Source: Rhizobium sp. BK313 (GTDB taxonomy: Bacteria > Pseudomonadota > Alphaproteobacteria > Rhizobiales > Rhizobiaceae). From it: a stretch of 64,000 nucleotides of DNA. Below the pieces are notes generated by a model. It saw only the letters and a program-made list of their open reading frames with translations. It did not search any database and had not been told where the DNA came from. This document shows positions 47,312 through 58,413 of this stretch, piece by piece (the first letter of the stretch is position 1; each line of letters opens with the position of its first letter). A program made the translations under genes and the position numbers. The stretch lies in contig NZ_JACHZQ010000001.1 in the NCBI RefSeq assembly GCF_014193655.1, positions 496,001-560,000 on the forward strand. The letters are read 5' to 3'.

Positions 47312-49192
47312 ATGTCACAGCCAGATCGACAGGAGCCGCGGTTTTCCGCCGACAATGCGCTGTTCGGAAACCGTAGCTCCGGTGCCTCACCGCTCGATAT
47401 CCTCAAGCGGGTCTATGGCTATTCCGCTTTTCGCGGCAAGCAGCAGGAGGTGGTCGAACATGTCGTTTCCGGCGGCGATGCGGTCGTGCTGTTTCCGACC
47501 GGCGCCGGCAAATCGCTATGTTTCCAGATTCCGGCGCTGTGCCGCGATGGGCTCGGCATTGTCGTCTCTCCACTGATTGCACTGATGCGCGATCAGGTCG
47601 AGGCGATGAAACAACTCGGTATCCGCGCGGCGGCACTGAATTCATCGTTGTCTCGCGAGGAGGCAGGCGATGTTTATCGCACCGTCTCCAGCGGGACGCT
47701 CGATCTGCTCTACGTCACACCCGAGCGCATCCTGACGGACGGCTTTCAGCAGATGATTGCCAAGGCGAAGATTGCGCTGTTCGCAATCGACGAGGCACAT
47801 TGCGTCTCGCAATGGGGGCATGATTTCCGGCCGGAATACCGCGACCTCGGCAAGCTTGCAGAACTCTTTCCCGATGTGCCGCGCATCGCGTTGACGGCGA
47901 CGGCCGATCCGCATACGCGCGATGATATCATCGAGCGGCTGGCGCTTGATAACGCAGAGGTTTTCACCACCAGCTTCGATCGGCCGAACATCACCTATGA
48001 GATCGTCGAGCGCGATCAGCCGCGCCAGCAATTGCTGCGTTTCCTCGATGGTCATCGTGGCGATAGCGGCATTGTCTATTGCCTGTCACGAGCCAAGGTC
48101 GAGGATACCGCGGAATGGTTGAACGGGCAGGGCATCCGCGCGCGTGCCTATCACGCCGGCATGGATCGGTCGGTCCGTGACGCCAATCAGGATGCCTTCT
48201 TGAAGGAAGAGGATCTCTGCCTGGTGGCGACGGTCGCCTTCGGCATGGGCATCGACAAGCCGAATGTGCGCTATGTCGCCCATCTCGATCTGCCCGGCTC
48301 CGTCGAAGCCTATTATCAGGAGACAGGCCGCGCAGGACGCGATGGCTTGCCGTCCGAAGTCTGGATGGCCTATGGCATGGCCGACGTCATCCAGCGGCGG
48401 CGGATGATCGACGAGGGCAATGCGGCGGAAGAGATCAAGCGTGTCGAGCGCGCCAAGCTCAACGCATTGCTTGCCATCTGCGAGACGGCCGGTTGTCGGC
48501 GGCAGGCGATCCTTGCGCATTTCGGCGAGGCGCATGGCCGTGGTTGCGGCAACTGCGACACCTGCCTGAAGCCTGTTGAGACTTGGGATGGGACGGAAGC
48601 GGCGATCAAGGCGCTTGCCGCCGTCTATCGCACGGGTGAGCGTTTCGGCACCGGCCACGTCATCGATGTGCTGATGGGGATGGTCAATGAGAAGACCGAG
48701 CGTTTCGGCCATGTGAACATGCCGGTTTTCGGGGCCGGCAAGGAAATTCCGGCTCGCACCTGGCAGTCGGTTTTCCGTCAACTGCTGGCGAGCGGCTTCG
48801 TCAGCATCGATCATACTGCTTTCGGTGCGATGAAGCTGGAGCCGGAGGCGCGGGCGGTTTTCAAGCGCGAGCGTCAGGTTTTCTTCCGTAAGGATAGGCC
48901 GGAGACAGGCCGGCGCGCGAAGAAGGCGGCTCGGATCGAGAAGCGGCAGTCAAGCCTGTCGGGCGAGGCGCAACCTCTATTCGAGGCTCTGAGAAGCGAG
49001 CGCGCCAGGATCGCCAAGGCGCTCGGCGTGCCACCCTATGTGGTGTTTCCGGATACGACCCTGATCGCCTTTGCGACTGAGCGTCCGACGAGCCGCGAAG
49101 CGCTCCTAGGCATTTCCGGTGTCGGGCAGGCGAAGCTGGAACGTTACGGGGACGCGTTCCTGAAGGCGATAGAAAATTTCACCAATCGGTGA
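47312..49192 (+). CDS. recQ: ATP-dependent DNA helicase RecQ
   Basis: A 626-residue 3'-5' helicase used in recombinational repair. Walker A GAGKS is at 64-68, DEAH at 160-163 followed by [13 protein letters not shown], and motif VI reads [16 protein letters not shown]. The zinc-binding RecQ-Ct domain has [12 protein letters not shown] and CGNCDTC. A winged helix and an HRDC domain (about 545-620, with [15 protein letters not shown]) complete the long form. AAGGAA precedes the ATG. It forms an operon with dnaG, seven bases upstream. Confidence 0.96.
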   Translation: MSQPDRQEPRFSADNALFGNRSSGASPLDILKRVYGYSAFRGKQQEVVEHVVSGGDAVVLFPTGAGKSLCFQIPALCRDGLGIVVSPLIALMRDQVEAMKQLGIRAAALNSSLSREEAGDVYRTVSSGTLDLLYVTPERILTDGFQQMIAKAKIALFAIDEAHCVSQWGHDFRPEYRDLGKLAELFPDVPRIALTATADPHTRDDIIERLALDNAEVFTTSFDRPNITYEIVERDQPRQQLLRFLDGHRGDSGIVYCLSRAKVEDTAEWLNGQGIRARAYHAGMDRSVRDANQDAFLKEEDLCLVATVAFGMGIDKPNVRYVAHLDLPGSVEAYYQETGRAGRDGLPSEVWMAYGMADVIQRRRMIDEGNAAEEIKRVERAKLNALLAICETAGCRRQAILAHFGEAHGRGCGNCDTCLKPVETWDGTEAAIKALAAVYRTGERFGTGHVIDVLMGMVNEKTERFGHVNMPVFGAGKEIPARTWQSVFRQLLASGFVSIDHTAFGAMKLEPEARAVFKRERQVFFRKDRPETGRRAKKAARIEKRQSSLSGEAQPLFEALRSERARIAKALGVPPYVVFPDTTLIAFATERPTSREALLGISGVGQAKLERYGDAFLKAIENFTNR

Positions 49193-49212
49193 CATTTTCT
49201 CCCCGGGTGTAT

Positions 49213-49983
49213 TCACATCCTGACGGTCATGCCGCCGTCGACAGTCAGCACATGACCGTTGACAAAGGAGGCGGCGTCGCTGGCGAGAAACAGCGCCGCG
49301 CCAGCGATCTCGTCCGGGCGTCCCCAGCGCTGGACCGGAATGCGCTGGCGCACGAAGGGCATAAGCTCTTCGTTCGCCGCCATAGCGGCGTTCGTTTCCG
49401 TAGCGAACCAGCCCGGCGCAATGGCATTGCTTGTGATGCCGTGCGGGCCGAATTCCACGGCCATGCCACGCATAAGGCCGGTCAACCCCAGTTTGGCCGC
49501 GGGGTAGACGCAGTCGCCGGGCATAGCGACATGGCCGCTGATCGAGGTGACCGAAATCAGTCGCCCGTGATTGTGCCGCTTCATCAGACGGGCTGCGTCG
49601 CGGGAGAGCATGATCGAGGCAGCCAGATCCGTGTTGAGGAGATCGAGGATCGCTTCGTCGTCGAAGTCGGCCAGCGGGCGCCTGTCGCGAGCGCCTACAT
49701 TGTTGATCAGTATGTCGAGGCGGCCATGGTTTCTTTCGATATCCGCCATCGTGGCCCGCTGTGCTTCTCGGTCGGCGATGTCGAAAGCGGCAGCTTCCGC
49801 GGTGCCGCCCGCCGCGCGAATGGCTTCCAAGGCATTGTCAAGCGTCGCAGCCGTGCGTCCATTGATGATGACATGCGCTCCAGCGTCGGCAAGCGCCTGT
49901 GCCATCTCGAATCCCAGACCACGTCCGCCTCCGGTAACGAGCGCGACCCGGCCCTTCAGCGAAAATCTATGGAATATGCTCAT
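49213..49983 (-). CDS. SDR-family oxidoreductase, gluconate 5-dehydrogenase-like
   Basis: A 256-residue classical short-chain dehydrogenase. The NAD(P) motif TGGGRGLG is at 17-24, NNVG at 94-97, and the catalytic Ser147 region (VTSISG), Tyr160 and Lys164 are in place. [15 protein letters not shown] and [15 protein letters not shown] resemble gluconate 5-dehydrogenase (Gno/IdnO), but many sugar-alcohol SDRs share these features, so the substrate is open. It is convergent with recQ and divergent from kbl. Confidence 0.83.
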   Translation of the reverse strand: MSIFHRFSLKGRVALVTGGGRGLGFEMAQALADAGAHVIINGRTAATLDNALEAIRAAGGTAEAAAFDIADREAQRATMADIERNHGRLDILINNVGARDRRPLADFDDEAILDLLNTDLAASIMLSRDAARLMKRHNHGRLISVTSISGHVAMPGDCVYPAAKLGLTGLMRGMAVEFGPHGITSNAIAPGWFATETNAAMAANEELMPFVRQRIPVQRWGRPDEIAGAALFLASDAASFVNGHVLTVDGGMTVRM

Positions 49984-50251
49984 GGCTCTTTCATCTCACA
50001 ATCAACAGCCTAGACCTACAGACAGATAGTGGACTCAGTCAAATAATTTTTTCAATATTTGCAATGTGGAACGAAGCCGAAAACCCGGCATTTGCTTCGT
50101 CAGTTCGACGGCTGATGTCGAGGCCATCGCGGTCATATCGCACTGACGTCACGGCTCGGTGCTTTTTTGACGCTGCTGGATGCAGCAGGAAGCCGAATCC
50201 TGTGTTATTTCTCGGCTTGCCTCCGTCAACGACCAGCATCGGAATGTGACG

Positions 50252-51439
50252 ATGACATCTGCTTTCTTAACCCATTTGCGTACTGAACTTGCCGGTCTGA
50301 AAGAGGCCGGCCTCTATAAATCCGAGCGTGTCATCACCTCGAAACAGGCGGGCGAGATCGCCGTGGCTGGCGGCGAGAGGGTGCTGAATTTCTGCGCCAA
50401 CAACTATCTCGGGCTCGCTGACAATGAGGAACTGGCCGAGGCTGCGAAGAAGGCGCTCGATCGCTATGGCTACGGCATGGCCTCGGTGCGCTTCATCTGC
50501 GGCACGCAGGAGGAGCATAAGCAGCTCGAGGCGCGGATTTCGGCCTTTCTCGGCATGGAGGACACCATCCTCTATTCCTCCTGCTTCGACGCCAATGGCG
50601 GATTGTTCGAGACGTTGCTGTCGGAAGAGGATGCAATCATCTCCGACGCGCTGAACCACGCCTCGATCATCGACGGCGTGCGCCTTTCCAAGGCGAAGCG
50701 CTTCCGCTACGCCAACAACGACATGGCGGCCCTGGAGGAGGAGTTGAAGAAGGCCGAGGGCAGCCGTTTTAAGCTCATCGCCACCGACGGCGTTTTCTCC
50801 ATGGATGGCATCATCGCCAATCTTGAGGGCGTCTGCGATCTCGCCGAAAAATATGGCGCCATGGTCATGGTCGATGACAGCCATGCCGTCGGCTTTGTCG
50901 GCGATCATGGCCGCGGCTCGCCGGAATATTGCGGCGTCGAGGGCAGGGTCGATATCATTACCGGTACGCTCGGCAAGGCGCTCGGCGGTGCATCGGGAGG
51001 CTACACCTCCGCGAAAGCCGAGATCGTTGAATGGTTGCGGCAGCGATCGCGCCCCTATCTCTTCTCCAATACACTGGCTCCGGTCATCGCAGCCGCTTCA
51101 CTGAAAGTCTTCGACCTGATCGAAAACGGCGATGATCTGCGCGAGCGGCTTTGTGGTAATGCGGAGTTCTTCCGCAGCGAAATGACCAAGCTCGGTTTCG
51201 CGCTGGCGGGCGCCGATCATCCGATCATCCCTGTTATGCTCGGCGATGCCAAGCTGGCGCAGGAGATGGCGGCGCTGATGCTGAAAAAGGGCGTTTACGT
51301 CATCGGCTTCTCCTTTCCGGTCGTGCCGAAGGGGCAGGCGCGCATCCGCACGCAGATGTCGGCGGCTCACTCACGCGCCGATGTCGAGCGCGCGATCGCC
51401 GCTTTCGCCGAGGCAGGACGTGAACTCGGAATCATTTGA
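50252..51439 (+). CDS. kbl: Glycine C-acetyltransferase (2-amino-3-ketobutyrate CoA ligase)
   Basis: A 395-residue PLP enzyme that splits 2-amino-3-oxobutanoate with CoA into glycine and acetyl-CoA, the second step of threonine degradation. It belongs to the alpha-oxoamine synthases. [48 protein letters not shown] and the PLP lysine at 242 in [14 protein letters not shown] are as in E. coli Kbl (Lys244). The ATG at 50252 has GGAATG upstream. tdh follows after 21 bases in the same operon. Confidence 0.95.
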   Translation: MTSAFLTHLRTELAGLKEAGLYKSERVITSKQAGEIAVAGGERVLNFCANNYLGLADNEELAEAAKKALDRYGYGMASVRFICGTQEEHKQLEARISAFLGMEDTILYSSCFDANGGLFETLLSEEDAIISDALNHASIIDGVRLSKAKRFRYANNDMAALEEELKKAEGSRFKLIATDGVFSMDGIIANLEGVCDLAEKYGAMVMVDDSHAVGFVGDHGRGSPEYCGVEGRVDIITGTLGKALGGASGGYTSAKAEIVEWLRQRSRPYLFSNTLAPVIAAASLKVFDLIENGDDLRERLCGNAEFFRSEMTKLGFALAGADHPIIPVMLGDAKLAQEMAALMLKKGVYVIGFSFPVVPKGQARIRTQMSAAHSRADVERAIAAFAEAGRELGII

Positions 51440-51460
51440 ATCGGATGGAGACGACTGCTC

Positions 51461-52498
51461 ATGTCGAACATGATGAAGGCGCTGGTCAAATCGAAGCCTG
51501 AAGTCGGGCTGTGGATGGAGCATGTCCCGGTTCCCGAGGTCGGGCCGAACGATGTGTTGATTCGGGTCAAGAAGTCGGCGATCTGTGGAACGGATGTCCA
51601 TATTTGGAACTGGGACCAGTGGGCGCAAAAGACCATCCCGGTGCCGATGGTCGTCGGTCATGAATTCTGCGGCGAGATTGCCGAGGTCGGTTCGGCGGTC
51701 ACAAAATATCATGTCGGCGAGCGCGTCTCCGGCGAGGGACACATCGTCTGCGGCAAGTGCCGCAACTGCAGGGCGGGCAGGGGGCATCTCTGCCGCAATA
51801 CGCTCGGCGTCGGGGTCAACCGTCCCGGTTCCTTCGGCGAATTCGTCTGCATACCGGAATCCAACGTCGTGCAAATCCCCGATGATATCCCGGACGAAGT
51901 GGCGGCGATCTTCGATCCCTTCGGCAATGCGGTGCACACTGCGCTTTCCTTCGATCTGGTGGGCGAGGACGTGCTGGTCACCGGCGCCGGACCGATCGGG
52001 ATCATGGGCGCCATGGTCGCCAAGCGTTCCGGCGCGCGCAAGGTGGTCATTACCGATATCAATCCGAATCGCCTGGCGCTCGCCCGCAAGCTCGGCATCG
52101 AATATGTCGTCGACGCCTCGAAGGAAAATCTTGCCGATGTGATGAAGTCTATCGGCATGACCGAAGGTTTCGATGTCGGTCTGGAAATGTCGGGCGCTGC
52201 ACCCGCTTTCCGCGACATGATCGACAAGATGAACAATGGCGGCAAGATCGCCATTCTCGGCATTGCGCCGGCCGGCTTCGAGATCGACTGGAACAAGGTC
52301 ATTTTCAAAATGCTGAACCTGAAGGGCATCTACGGCCGCGAGATGTTCGAAACCTGGTACAAGATGATCGCCTTCGTCCAGGGTGGCCTCGACGTCTCGC
52401 CGGTCATTACCCACCGCATCGGCATCGATGAATTCCGCGAAGGTTTCGAAGCGATGCGCTCCGGTAACTCCGGGAAGGTGGTTATGGACTGGATTTGA
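51461..52498 (+). CDS. tdh: L-threonine 3-dehydrogenase
   Basis: A 345-residue zinc medium-chain dehydrogenase that oxidises threonine to 2-amino-3-oxobutanoate with NAD+, feeding Kbl. Catalytic zinc ligands are Cys42 and His67-Glu68; the structural zinc cysteines are 97, 100, 103 and 111. The Rossmann motif [11 protein letters not shown] follows. Length and the [12 protein letters not shown] start match the family. It lies 21 bases after kbl. A hairpin lies nine bases after the stop. Confidence 0.96.
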   Translation: MSNMMKALVKSKPEVGLWMEHVPVPEVGPNDVLIRVKKSAICGTDVHIWNWDQWAQKTIPVPMVVGHEFCGEIAEVGSAVTKYHVGERVSGEGHIVCGKCRNCRAGRGHLCRNTLGVGVNRPGSFGEFVCIPESNVVQIPDDIPDEVAAIFDPFGNAVHTALSFDLVGEDVLVTGAGPIGIMGAMVAKRSGARKVVITDINPNRLALARKLGIEYVVDASKENLADVMKSIGMTEGFDVGLEMSGAAPAFRDMIDKMNNGGKIAILGIAPAGFEIDWNKVIFKMLNLKGIYGREMFETWYKMIAFVQGGLDVSPVITHRIGIDEFREGFEAMRSGNSGKVVMDWI

Positions 52499-52507
52499 CC
52501 CGATTTG

Positions 52508-52531
52508 CGGCTTGATCTGGTCATCAAGCCG
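52508..52531 (+). terminator. Hairpin after tdh
   Basis: CGGCTTGAT (52508-52516) and ATCAAGCCG (52523-52531) form a perfect nine-base stem with a six-base loop. No U tract follows. Confidence 0.55.
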
Positions 52532-52936
52532 AGGAAATTCAGGCGGTTTCACAAACCTGCTCTTGTCATCGCGCGGGGACTTCCTAAATACGCAAAGCAA
52601 TTGTTTGTGGCGTGCTGAGCCTGTGGATAAGGCTTTTTCACGATTTTAAGGGGCTTTTTTGCTGGAAAAGCTTGACGAAAGCAAAAATTGTAGGAATCAC
52701 CGTTTGTCTTCGGAAAAAACGGTGAACTGGATCAGGCGGATCACATATACCATGGCCGGAAATCCAAACGCAATCCAGCTTTGCTGTCCGGTGCCGGTGA
52801 TCGTGGTTAATCAGGCATTAAAGGTCATTCCGTTAGGTGTTTGTCGGTGATTCGGGGCTGGCGTGAGGCGCGCCGGGCCAGCGCGGCCATTCACCGCGTA
52901 TAAGTTTTAAGCGTCAGGGAAAGCGACGATATAGAG
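52532..52936. other. rpoD upstream region
   Basis: About 400 bases without a gene. It must hold the rpoD promoter(s). A CTTGAC at about 52669-52674 is the clearest -35-like element, but I see no well-spaced -10. The 63-codon frame at 52659-52850 is not supported. Confidence 0.4.
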
Positions 52937-55000
52937 ATGGCAACCAAGGTCAAAGAGAACGAAGAAGCTGAAGTCGAACGCGACGGCGCCTCCGATGGCC
53001 CGCTTCTCGATCTTTCCGACGACGCGGTCAAGAAGATGATCAAGGCCGCGAAGAAGCGCGGCTACGTGACGATGGACGAGCTTAACGCCGTTCTGCCGTC
53101 CGAAGAAGTGACGTCCGAGCAGATCGAAGATACGATGGCTATGCTCTCTGATATGGGCATCAACGTCATTGAAGACGAGGATGTCGAAGAGGCGGGCGCA
53201 GCAACCAGCGGCGGCGACGACGACGATTCCAGCGGTGACGACGATGGAGAAGGCGGCGAACTCGCGCCTTCCGGCGGCTCGGCGCTTGCAACTGCCAAGA
53301 AGAAAGAGCCGACTGACCGCACCGACGATCCGGTGCGCATGTATCTGCGCGAAATGGGTTCGGTCGAACTGCTGTCGCGCGAAGGCGAAATCGCGATTGC
53401 AAAGCGCATCGAGGCCGGCCGCGAGACCATGATCGGTGGTCTCTGTGAGAGCCCGTTGACGTTCCAGGCGCTTATTATCTGGCGCGACGAACTCAACGAA
53501 GGCACGACGCTGCTGCGCGAGATCATCGATCTCGAGACCACCTATTCCGGTCCCGAGGCCAAGGCTGCGCCGCAGTTCCAGAGCCCGGAAAAGATAGAGG
53601 CCGATCGCAAGGCTGCTGAAGAGAAGGAAAAGGCCCGCCGCGGCCGTTCCTCCGGCGATGATGATATCACCGATGTCGGCGGCGAAGGCTTGCCGATCGA
53701 GGAGGAGGAAGAGGACGAGGACGAATCCAGCCTCTCGCTCGCCGCGATGGAAGCCGAGCTTCGCCCGCAGGTCATGCTGACCCTCGACACGATCGCCGAG
53801 ACCTACAAGAAGCTGCGCAAACTGCAGGACCAGCAGGTCGAGCAGCGTCTGTCGGCTTCCGGCACGTTGTCGTCGGCGCAGGAGCGCCGCTACAAGGAGC
53901 TGAAGGACGAGCTGGTCAAGTCCGTCAAGTCGCTGTCGTTGAACCAGAACCGCATCGACGCTCTGGTCGAGCAGCTCTATGACATCAACAAGCGTCTCGT
54001 GCAGAACGAAGGCCGGCTGCTCCGTCTTGCCGAATCCTACGGCGTCAAGCGCGACTCGTTCCTGGAGCAGTATCAGGGCGCCGAGCTCGATCCGAACTGG
54101 ATGAAGTCGATCGGCAATCTCGCTGCTCGCGGCTGGAAGGAATTCGCCAAGAGCGAAAACACCACGATCCGCGACATCCGCCAGGAAATTCAGAACCTTG
54201 CGACCGAAACCGGGATCTCGATTTCGGAATTCCGCCGCATCGTGCATATGGTGCAAAAGGGCGAGCGCGAAGCGCGCATCGCCAAGAAGGAAATGGTCGA
54301 AGCGAATCTTCGCCTGGTCATCTCTATCGCCAAGAAATACACGAACCGCGGCCTGCAGTTCCTTGATCTTATTCAGGAAGGCAACATCGGTCTGATGAAG
54401 GCGGTCGATAAGTTCGAATATCGGCGCGGCTACAAGTTCTCGACCTACGCCACCTGGTGGATCCGGCAGGCGATCACCCGTTCGATCGCCGACCAGGCCC
54501 GCACGATCCGCATTCCGGTGCACATGATCGAGACGATCAACAAGATCGTCCGTACCTCGCGCCAGATGCTGCATGAAATCGGTCGCGAGCCGACACCGGA
54601 AGAATTGGCTGAAAAGCTTGCCATGCCGCTGGAAAAAGTGCGCAAGGTGCTGAAGATTGCCAAGGAGCCGATCTCGCTCGAAACACCGGTTGGTGACGAA
54701 GAAGATTCGCATCTTGGCGATTTCATCGAGGATAAGAACGCACTGCTGCCGATCGACGCCGCCATTCAGGCGAACCTGCGCGAGACGACCACGCGGGTGC
54801 TTGCTTCGCTGACGCCGCGCGAGGAACGCGTGCTGCGCATGCGCTTCGGCATCGGCATGAACACCGATCATACGCTCGAAGAGGTCGGCCAGCAGTTCTC
54901 GGTTACCCGCGAACGTATCCGCCAGATCGAAGCCAAGGCGCTGCGCAAGCTGAAGCATCCGAGCCGCAGCCGCAAGCTGCGTTCGTTCCTCGATAGCTGA
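52937..55000 (+). CDS. rpoD: Primary sigma factor RpoD (sigma-70/SigA)
   Basis: A 687-residue housekeeping sigma factor. Region 1.1 is at about 22-75. An acidic stretch ([20 protein letters not shown]) precedes region 1.2 ([20 protein letters not shown]). A long non-conserved insert of Glu/Arg/Lys composition sits at about 205-260. Region 2 reads [20 protein letters not shown] and [20 protein letters not shown], region 3 [15 protein letters not shown], region 4 [20 protein letters not shown]. All are typical of alphaproteobacterial RpoD. A clear terminator follows. It is last in the dnaG to rpoD stretch but separated from dnaG by five genes on both strands. Confidence 0.97.
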   Translation: MATKVKENEEAEVERDGASDGPLLDLSDDAVKKMIKAAKKRGYVTMDELNAVLPSEEVTSEQIEDTMAMLSDMGINVIEDEDVEEAGAATSGGDDDDSSGDDDGEGGELAPSGGSALATAKKKEPTDRTDDPVRMYLREMGSVELLSREGEIAIAKRIEAGRETMIGGLCESPLTFQALIIWRDELNEGTTLLREIIDLETTYSGPEAKAAPQFQSPEKIEADRKAAEEKEKARRGRSSGDDDITDVGGEGLPIEEEEEDEDESSLSLAAMEAELRPQVMLTLDTIAETYKKLRKLQDQQVEQRLSASGTLSSAQERRYKELKDELVKSVKSLSLNQNRIDALVEQLYDINKRLVQNEGRLLRLAESYGVKRDSFLEQYQGAELDPNWMKSIGNLAARGWKEFAKSENTTIRDIRQEIQNLATETGISISEFRRIVHMVQKGEREARIAKKEMVEANLRLVISIAKKYTNRGLQFLDLIQEGNIGLMKAVDKFEYRRGYKFSTYATWWIRQAITRSIADQARTIRIPVHMIETINKIVRTSRQMLHEIGREPTPEELAEKLAMPLEKVRKVLKIAKEPISLETPVGDEEDSHLGDFIEDKNALLPIDAAIQANLRETTTRVLASLTPREERVLRMRFGIGMNTDHTLEEVGQQFSVTRERIRQIEAKALRKLKHPSRSRKLRSFLDS

Positions 55001-55370
55001 GCGGTTCGCTCCGTCAGAAAATCGAACCCGGTTCGCGAAAGCGAGCCGGGTTTTTGTTTGTCAGATACGCCTGCACTGCCGGCTTCCGGACAAGTTCTTC
55101 TAAATGCGCAACGTTGTGTGTTACTGTTTTGGCAAGGGTCTTCCTCCCAAACTTGCCTGGGATCACGCAGGATTGTTTTCCCGGCATCGTGGAGCTGTGA
55201 TCAGACAAACAGTCTGCAATTTCCCGGCTGCCTCTTTCTCGCCTTGATGTTTAACACCATATGTCGGGAATCTAGGCGTCGTCTGTTGTCGTTTGTTCGG
55301 TAAGGTTTGCATGAAATTGTTGAGCGCTTCTCCGTCTGCCCTGTGTCGTCAGCCTTGCGGCCGCTGACCG
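55001..55370. other. Spacer between rpoD and the DUF930 gene
   Basis: Holds the rpoD terminator at its left and, by position, the promoter of the DUF930 gene. No other gene or motif is supported; small open frames on both strands lack ribosome sites. Confidence 0.45.
55025..55055 (+). terminator. Intrinsic terminator of rpoD
   Basis: AACCCGG (55025-55031) pairs with CCGGGTT (55046-55052), with an inner TCGC/GCGA stem and a GAAA loop, followed by T residues. Confidence 0.88.
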
Positions 55371-57077
55371 ATGGAGCGCGTCGCCGAACAGCGGGAACCG
55401 GATAAGCGTGGATGGGGACTGATCCCTTCCATCCTGCTGCATATCCTGTTTTTCGCAGCGCTTTTCCTGCTGCCGGTGGTGGCTGTGCCGATTCCGCAGC
55501 CTGAAGACAGCATCAATGTCGAGATGGTGCCGCAGCCCAAGGAGCAGGCGCAGAACGCTGCGACGCCGACCGATCGATCCGGCCGCGTGCCGACGCCGAC
55601 GCCAAAACCTGATGAGAAGGACCCTTCGAAGGATCCTAAGGCCGCGTCCACCGACAAGACAGAGGGCGAACAGACCGCCGACAAGCTGAGCGACGAGAGC
55701 AAGACAAAGACTGAGAAGGCTCCCGATCCCAATGCGCAAGACCAGAACGCGAAATCGCAGGAGCAGACGCAGGCGGACAAGCCTACCGATGTAAAGGCCG
55801 ATCAGCCGGCGCCGACTACGGAGCAGGCTGACGCGCAGTCGCAGCCGGGTGACACACCGTCGCCGACGCCGGCCGATAGTCAGACGAAGCCTCAAGACCA
55901 GGCGCAAGCGCAGCAGCAAGACCAGACGCCACCTAGCCCCGATCCGGCGACACAGGCTCAGCAGCAGGCCCAAACACCGCCTGCCGACTCGAATACCCAG
56001 GCGCAACAGCAAAGCGCGGATCAATCGACGCCCGATGCTCCGACCGAGCAGCCGAACGTTACGCCGTCTACCGAGCCTCCGGCACAGCAGACGCCAGCCG
56101 AGCAGGCCGCGGCAGATGCCAGCGCGCAGTCGCAGTCAGATACAACGCCGCCCGCGACCGATGCCGATGCCCAATCCCAGCAACAGGTACAGGCAGGAAA
56201 GGCAGCGCAGACCGATGCGCAGGCGGATGCGGCCCGGCCAAATGCCGCAGCGTCCGCGACCGATCCCAATTCCAGTGAGCCTGGGTCGACGCCGACGCCG
56301 GAAGAGCTGGCGACGGACCAGCCGTCCGACACCCAGATTGCCGAACCGGATAAGCCTTCGACGGACACAGCAGGCACACAGGCGGAACAAAAGGACGGTG
56401 CGGCATCCGATCTCGCAACGGCCCAGGAAGGGCAGTCAGACCCGAAGGCGCAACAGCAGCAGGCCGCAGCCGATCCCAAGGTCGCGCCGGATGTCGCCGT
56501 TCCGACAACCGGTGGAGCACAGCCACAGCAACAATCGCAGGACCCATCGTCTGGCGCCCCCAGCGACCCAACGGCTGGAACCACCTTCGTTCCTGAGCCT
56601 CAACCTCGACCGCAGCAGCAAGCGTCGGTAACGGACGGTGCCCCAGAGGCGTCGAAATCCGATCCGTCGCAGACCCAACAGAAGACTGGAGGCGGCCAGC
56701 AGGGCAAGTTCATCCAGGCCAAGCGTTTCTACTCCGGTACGGAGATGGCACGCATGTCGAAGGACGAATTGGACGCCTGGAAAAAGCTGCCGCGGCTCGA
56801 TCGTGTTAGGCAGCTTTGCGCTAGCGAGCAAAAGCTGCAGTTCGGCCATGAACTTCGGGCAGTTGGTTTTTATAACTCGCTGATTACACCGAACATGATA
56901 TCGGAAGTTGGCACCTACGGCGATGGCGTTGGAGTTCAAACGCCCAAAGGATGGCAACAGGTCCAATTCAAATGCCAGGTTGATGACGATGCCTTGAAGG
57001 TTGTCGCTTTCTCCTATGCCGTTAAAGGTCGCATCCCCGCCAGTCGGCTGGAGAAACTGGGCGTTCCCAGCAATTGA
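55371..57077 (+). CDS. TonB/TolA-like membrane protein with C-terminal DUF930
   Basis: A 568-residue protein with a TonB-like layout. A short cytoplasmic start is followed by one helix at about 18-40 (LIPSILLHILFFAALFLLPV). Then come some 400 residues of low-complexity sequence rich in Gln, Ala, Pro, Thr, Asp and Ser, which should be an extended periplasmic linker. A folded C-terminal domain at about 450-568 contains MARMSKDELDAWKKLPRLDR, LCASEQKLQFGHEL and QFKCQVDDDALKVV, matching DUF930 with its two conserved cysteines. The domain's role is not known. The ribosome site is weak and the start could be slightly upstream. It stands alone. Confidence 0.82.
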   Translation: MERVAEQREPDKRGWGLIPSILLHILFFAALFLLPVVAVPIPQPEDSINVEMVPQPKEQAQNAATPTDRSGRVPTPTPKPDEKDPSKDPKAASTDKTEGEQTADKLSDESKTKTEKAPDPNAQDQNAKSQEQTQADKPTDVKADQPAPTTEQADAQSQPGDTPSPTPADSQTKPQDQAQAQQQDQTPPSPDPATQAQQQAQTPPADSNTQAQQQSADQSTPDAPTEQPNVTPSTEPPAQQTPAEQAAADASAQSQSDTTPPATDADAQSQQQVQAGKAAQTDAQADAARPNAAASATDPNSSEPGSTPTPEELATDQPSDTQIAEPDKPSTDTAGTQAEQKDGAASDLATAQEGQSDPKAQQQQAAADPKVAPDVAVPTTGGAQPQQQSQDPSSGAPSDPTAGTTFVPEPQPRPQQQASVTDGAPEASKSDPSQTQQKTGGGQQGKFIQAKRFYSGTEMARMSKDELDAWKKLPRLDRVRQLCASEQKLQFGHELRAVGFYNSLITPNMISEVGTYGDGVGVQTPKGWQQVQFKCQVDDDALKVVAFSYAVKGRIPASRLEKLGVPSN

Positions 57078-57209
57078 TGGGCAACAACTGCCTCACCACC
57101 TTGAAACAATAGTTTATTTCCCCGCGTGATCGAAATTTGGCCTATTTCATCATACAATTGCTCGCAAGCGCTTGATTCAATTTCCCTCCCTTCGCATTGC
57201 ACAATTCCG

Positions 57210-58193
57210 ATGTCATCGATCACAGCCGATTCCAACTCCGTGGCCGCCGGTCATTCCACGCTTCGTGGTGTCCTCGTGGCATTTGCATCCTATGCCGTTT
57301 TCGCGTTCAGTGACGCGTCGATCAAGATATTGCACGGGACGCTGCCGGCCTACCAAGTGGCCTTTATCGGCTCGCTGTTCGGCTTCGCGGCGATCCCCTT
57401 TTTGAAGGCGCGCGGAGATGTCTGGCTGGACGTCATCAAGACGAGGAACCGGCCGTTGTGGATGCTGCGTTTCGCCTGTGGCGCCATCAGCGCCATCTGC
57501 TCGATCGTGGCTTTTACCGAGCTGCCGATGGCGGAGGCTTTCGCGCTGTTGTTCTTACTACCATCCTTTGTCACCATCCTGTCCGTTGTCTTTCTCAAGG
57601 AGGATGTGCGCTGGCAGCGTTGGACAGCGGTGATCCTCGGTTTCATCGGCGTGCTCATCGTATTGAGGCCAGGCTTTCGCGAGCTTTCGATCGGTCATCT
57701 ATGTGCTGCAATTGGCGGTCTAAGCGGGGCAGTCTCGATCGTCATCAATCGCGCGCTTGGCTCGAAGGAGAAGCGTATCTCGCTCTATGGTGCGGCGTTG
57801 TTCGGTACGCTCATCGTCAGCGGTTTGCTAATGCTGCCCGAGATGATGTGGCCGACAGCGTGGCAATGGATATTCCTCGCGAGCTACGGCCTTCTCGGCG
57901 CCGTCGGCACCGTTTTGCTGATGAACGCCGCGCATTTGGCGCCGGCCAACCTCGTCGCGCCGCCGCAATACAGCCAAATGATTTGGGCGATCGGTTTCGG
58001 CTATTTGCTGTTTAACGACAGTATCGATCTGCCGATGGCACTCGGCATTGTCCTTATCGTGTTTTCCGGCCTACTTACGCTGGCACGCGAGCGCAAGCGC
58101 GGTACACCCTTGCCGGCGGCCGTTGTTGCGGCGGACACTCGGGCCGCGCTGGCGACAGCGCAACAGGCGAATGCCGATGCACCGGATCGGTAG
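57210..58193 (+). CDS. EamA/DMT-family transporter
   Basis: A 327-residue inner-membrane protein with ten predicted helices in two EamA repeats. The first contains FASYAVFAFSDASIKILHG and FTELPMAEAFALLFLLPSFV. The second contains LGAVGTVLLMNAAHLAPANL and IWAIGFGYLLFNDS. It resembles S-adenosylmethionine or riboflavin uptake-type and drug exporters of the family; substrate and direction are unknown. The start at 57210 is chosen because the first helix follows at the usual distance, though no strong ribosome site is visible. It is 132 bases from the DUF930 gene. Confidence 0.82.
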   Translation: MSSITADSNSVAAGHSTLRGVLVAFASYAVFAFSDASIKILHGTLPAYQVAFIGSLFGFAAIPFLKARGDVWLDVIKTRNRPLWMLRFACGAISAICSIVAFTELPMAEAFALLFLLPSFVTILSVVFLKEDVRWQRWTAVILGFIGVLIVLRPGFRELSIGHLCAAIGGLSGAVSIVINRALGSKEKRISLYGAALFGTLIVSGLLMLPEMMWPTAWQWIFLASYGLLGAVGTVLLMNAAHLAPANLVAPPQYSQMIWAIGFGYLLFNDSIDLPMALGIVLIVFSGLLTLARERKRGTPLPAAVVAADTRAALATAQQANADAPDR

Positions 58194-58413
58194 TGCGCGT
58201 AGGTTGTGACCGCATCATCTCCTCACCCGAATGAATGGGGATTAGGTTTATTGTCGCTGCAGGGTGACAAGCCTATGGTTTTTCTTGGGGCGATTGCATT
58301 TGCGGGAGGGGACATCGAACCGGGGCGGCGGCGCGTAACCAGAAAATCCAGGTGGATTTTCGACGGCTTACGTGTGGGTCAAACCGTTACTGCGTCTTCA
58401 GAGGAGGTGTGAG

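Noticed and set aside
51371..52600. 409-codon frame antisense to tdh
   Set aside because: His/Asp-rich composition typical of shadow frames; tdh has all zinc ligands on the plus strand.
52907..54958. 683-codon open frame antisense to the whole of rpoD
   Set aside because: It mirrors the codon structure of a GC-rich gene in the complementary phase, has no ribosome site or recognisable family, and rpoD on the other strand is certain.
55272..56024. Arg/Leu-rich minus-strand frame opposite the DUF930 gene
   Set aside because: It is the reverse reading of the Gln/Pro/Ala-rich spacer and has no independent support.
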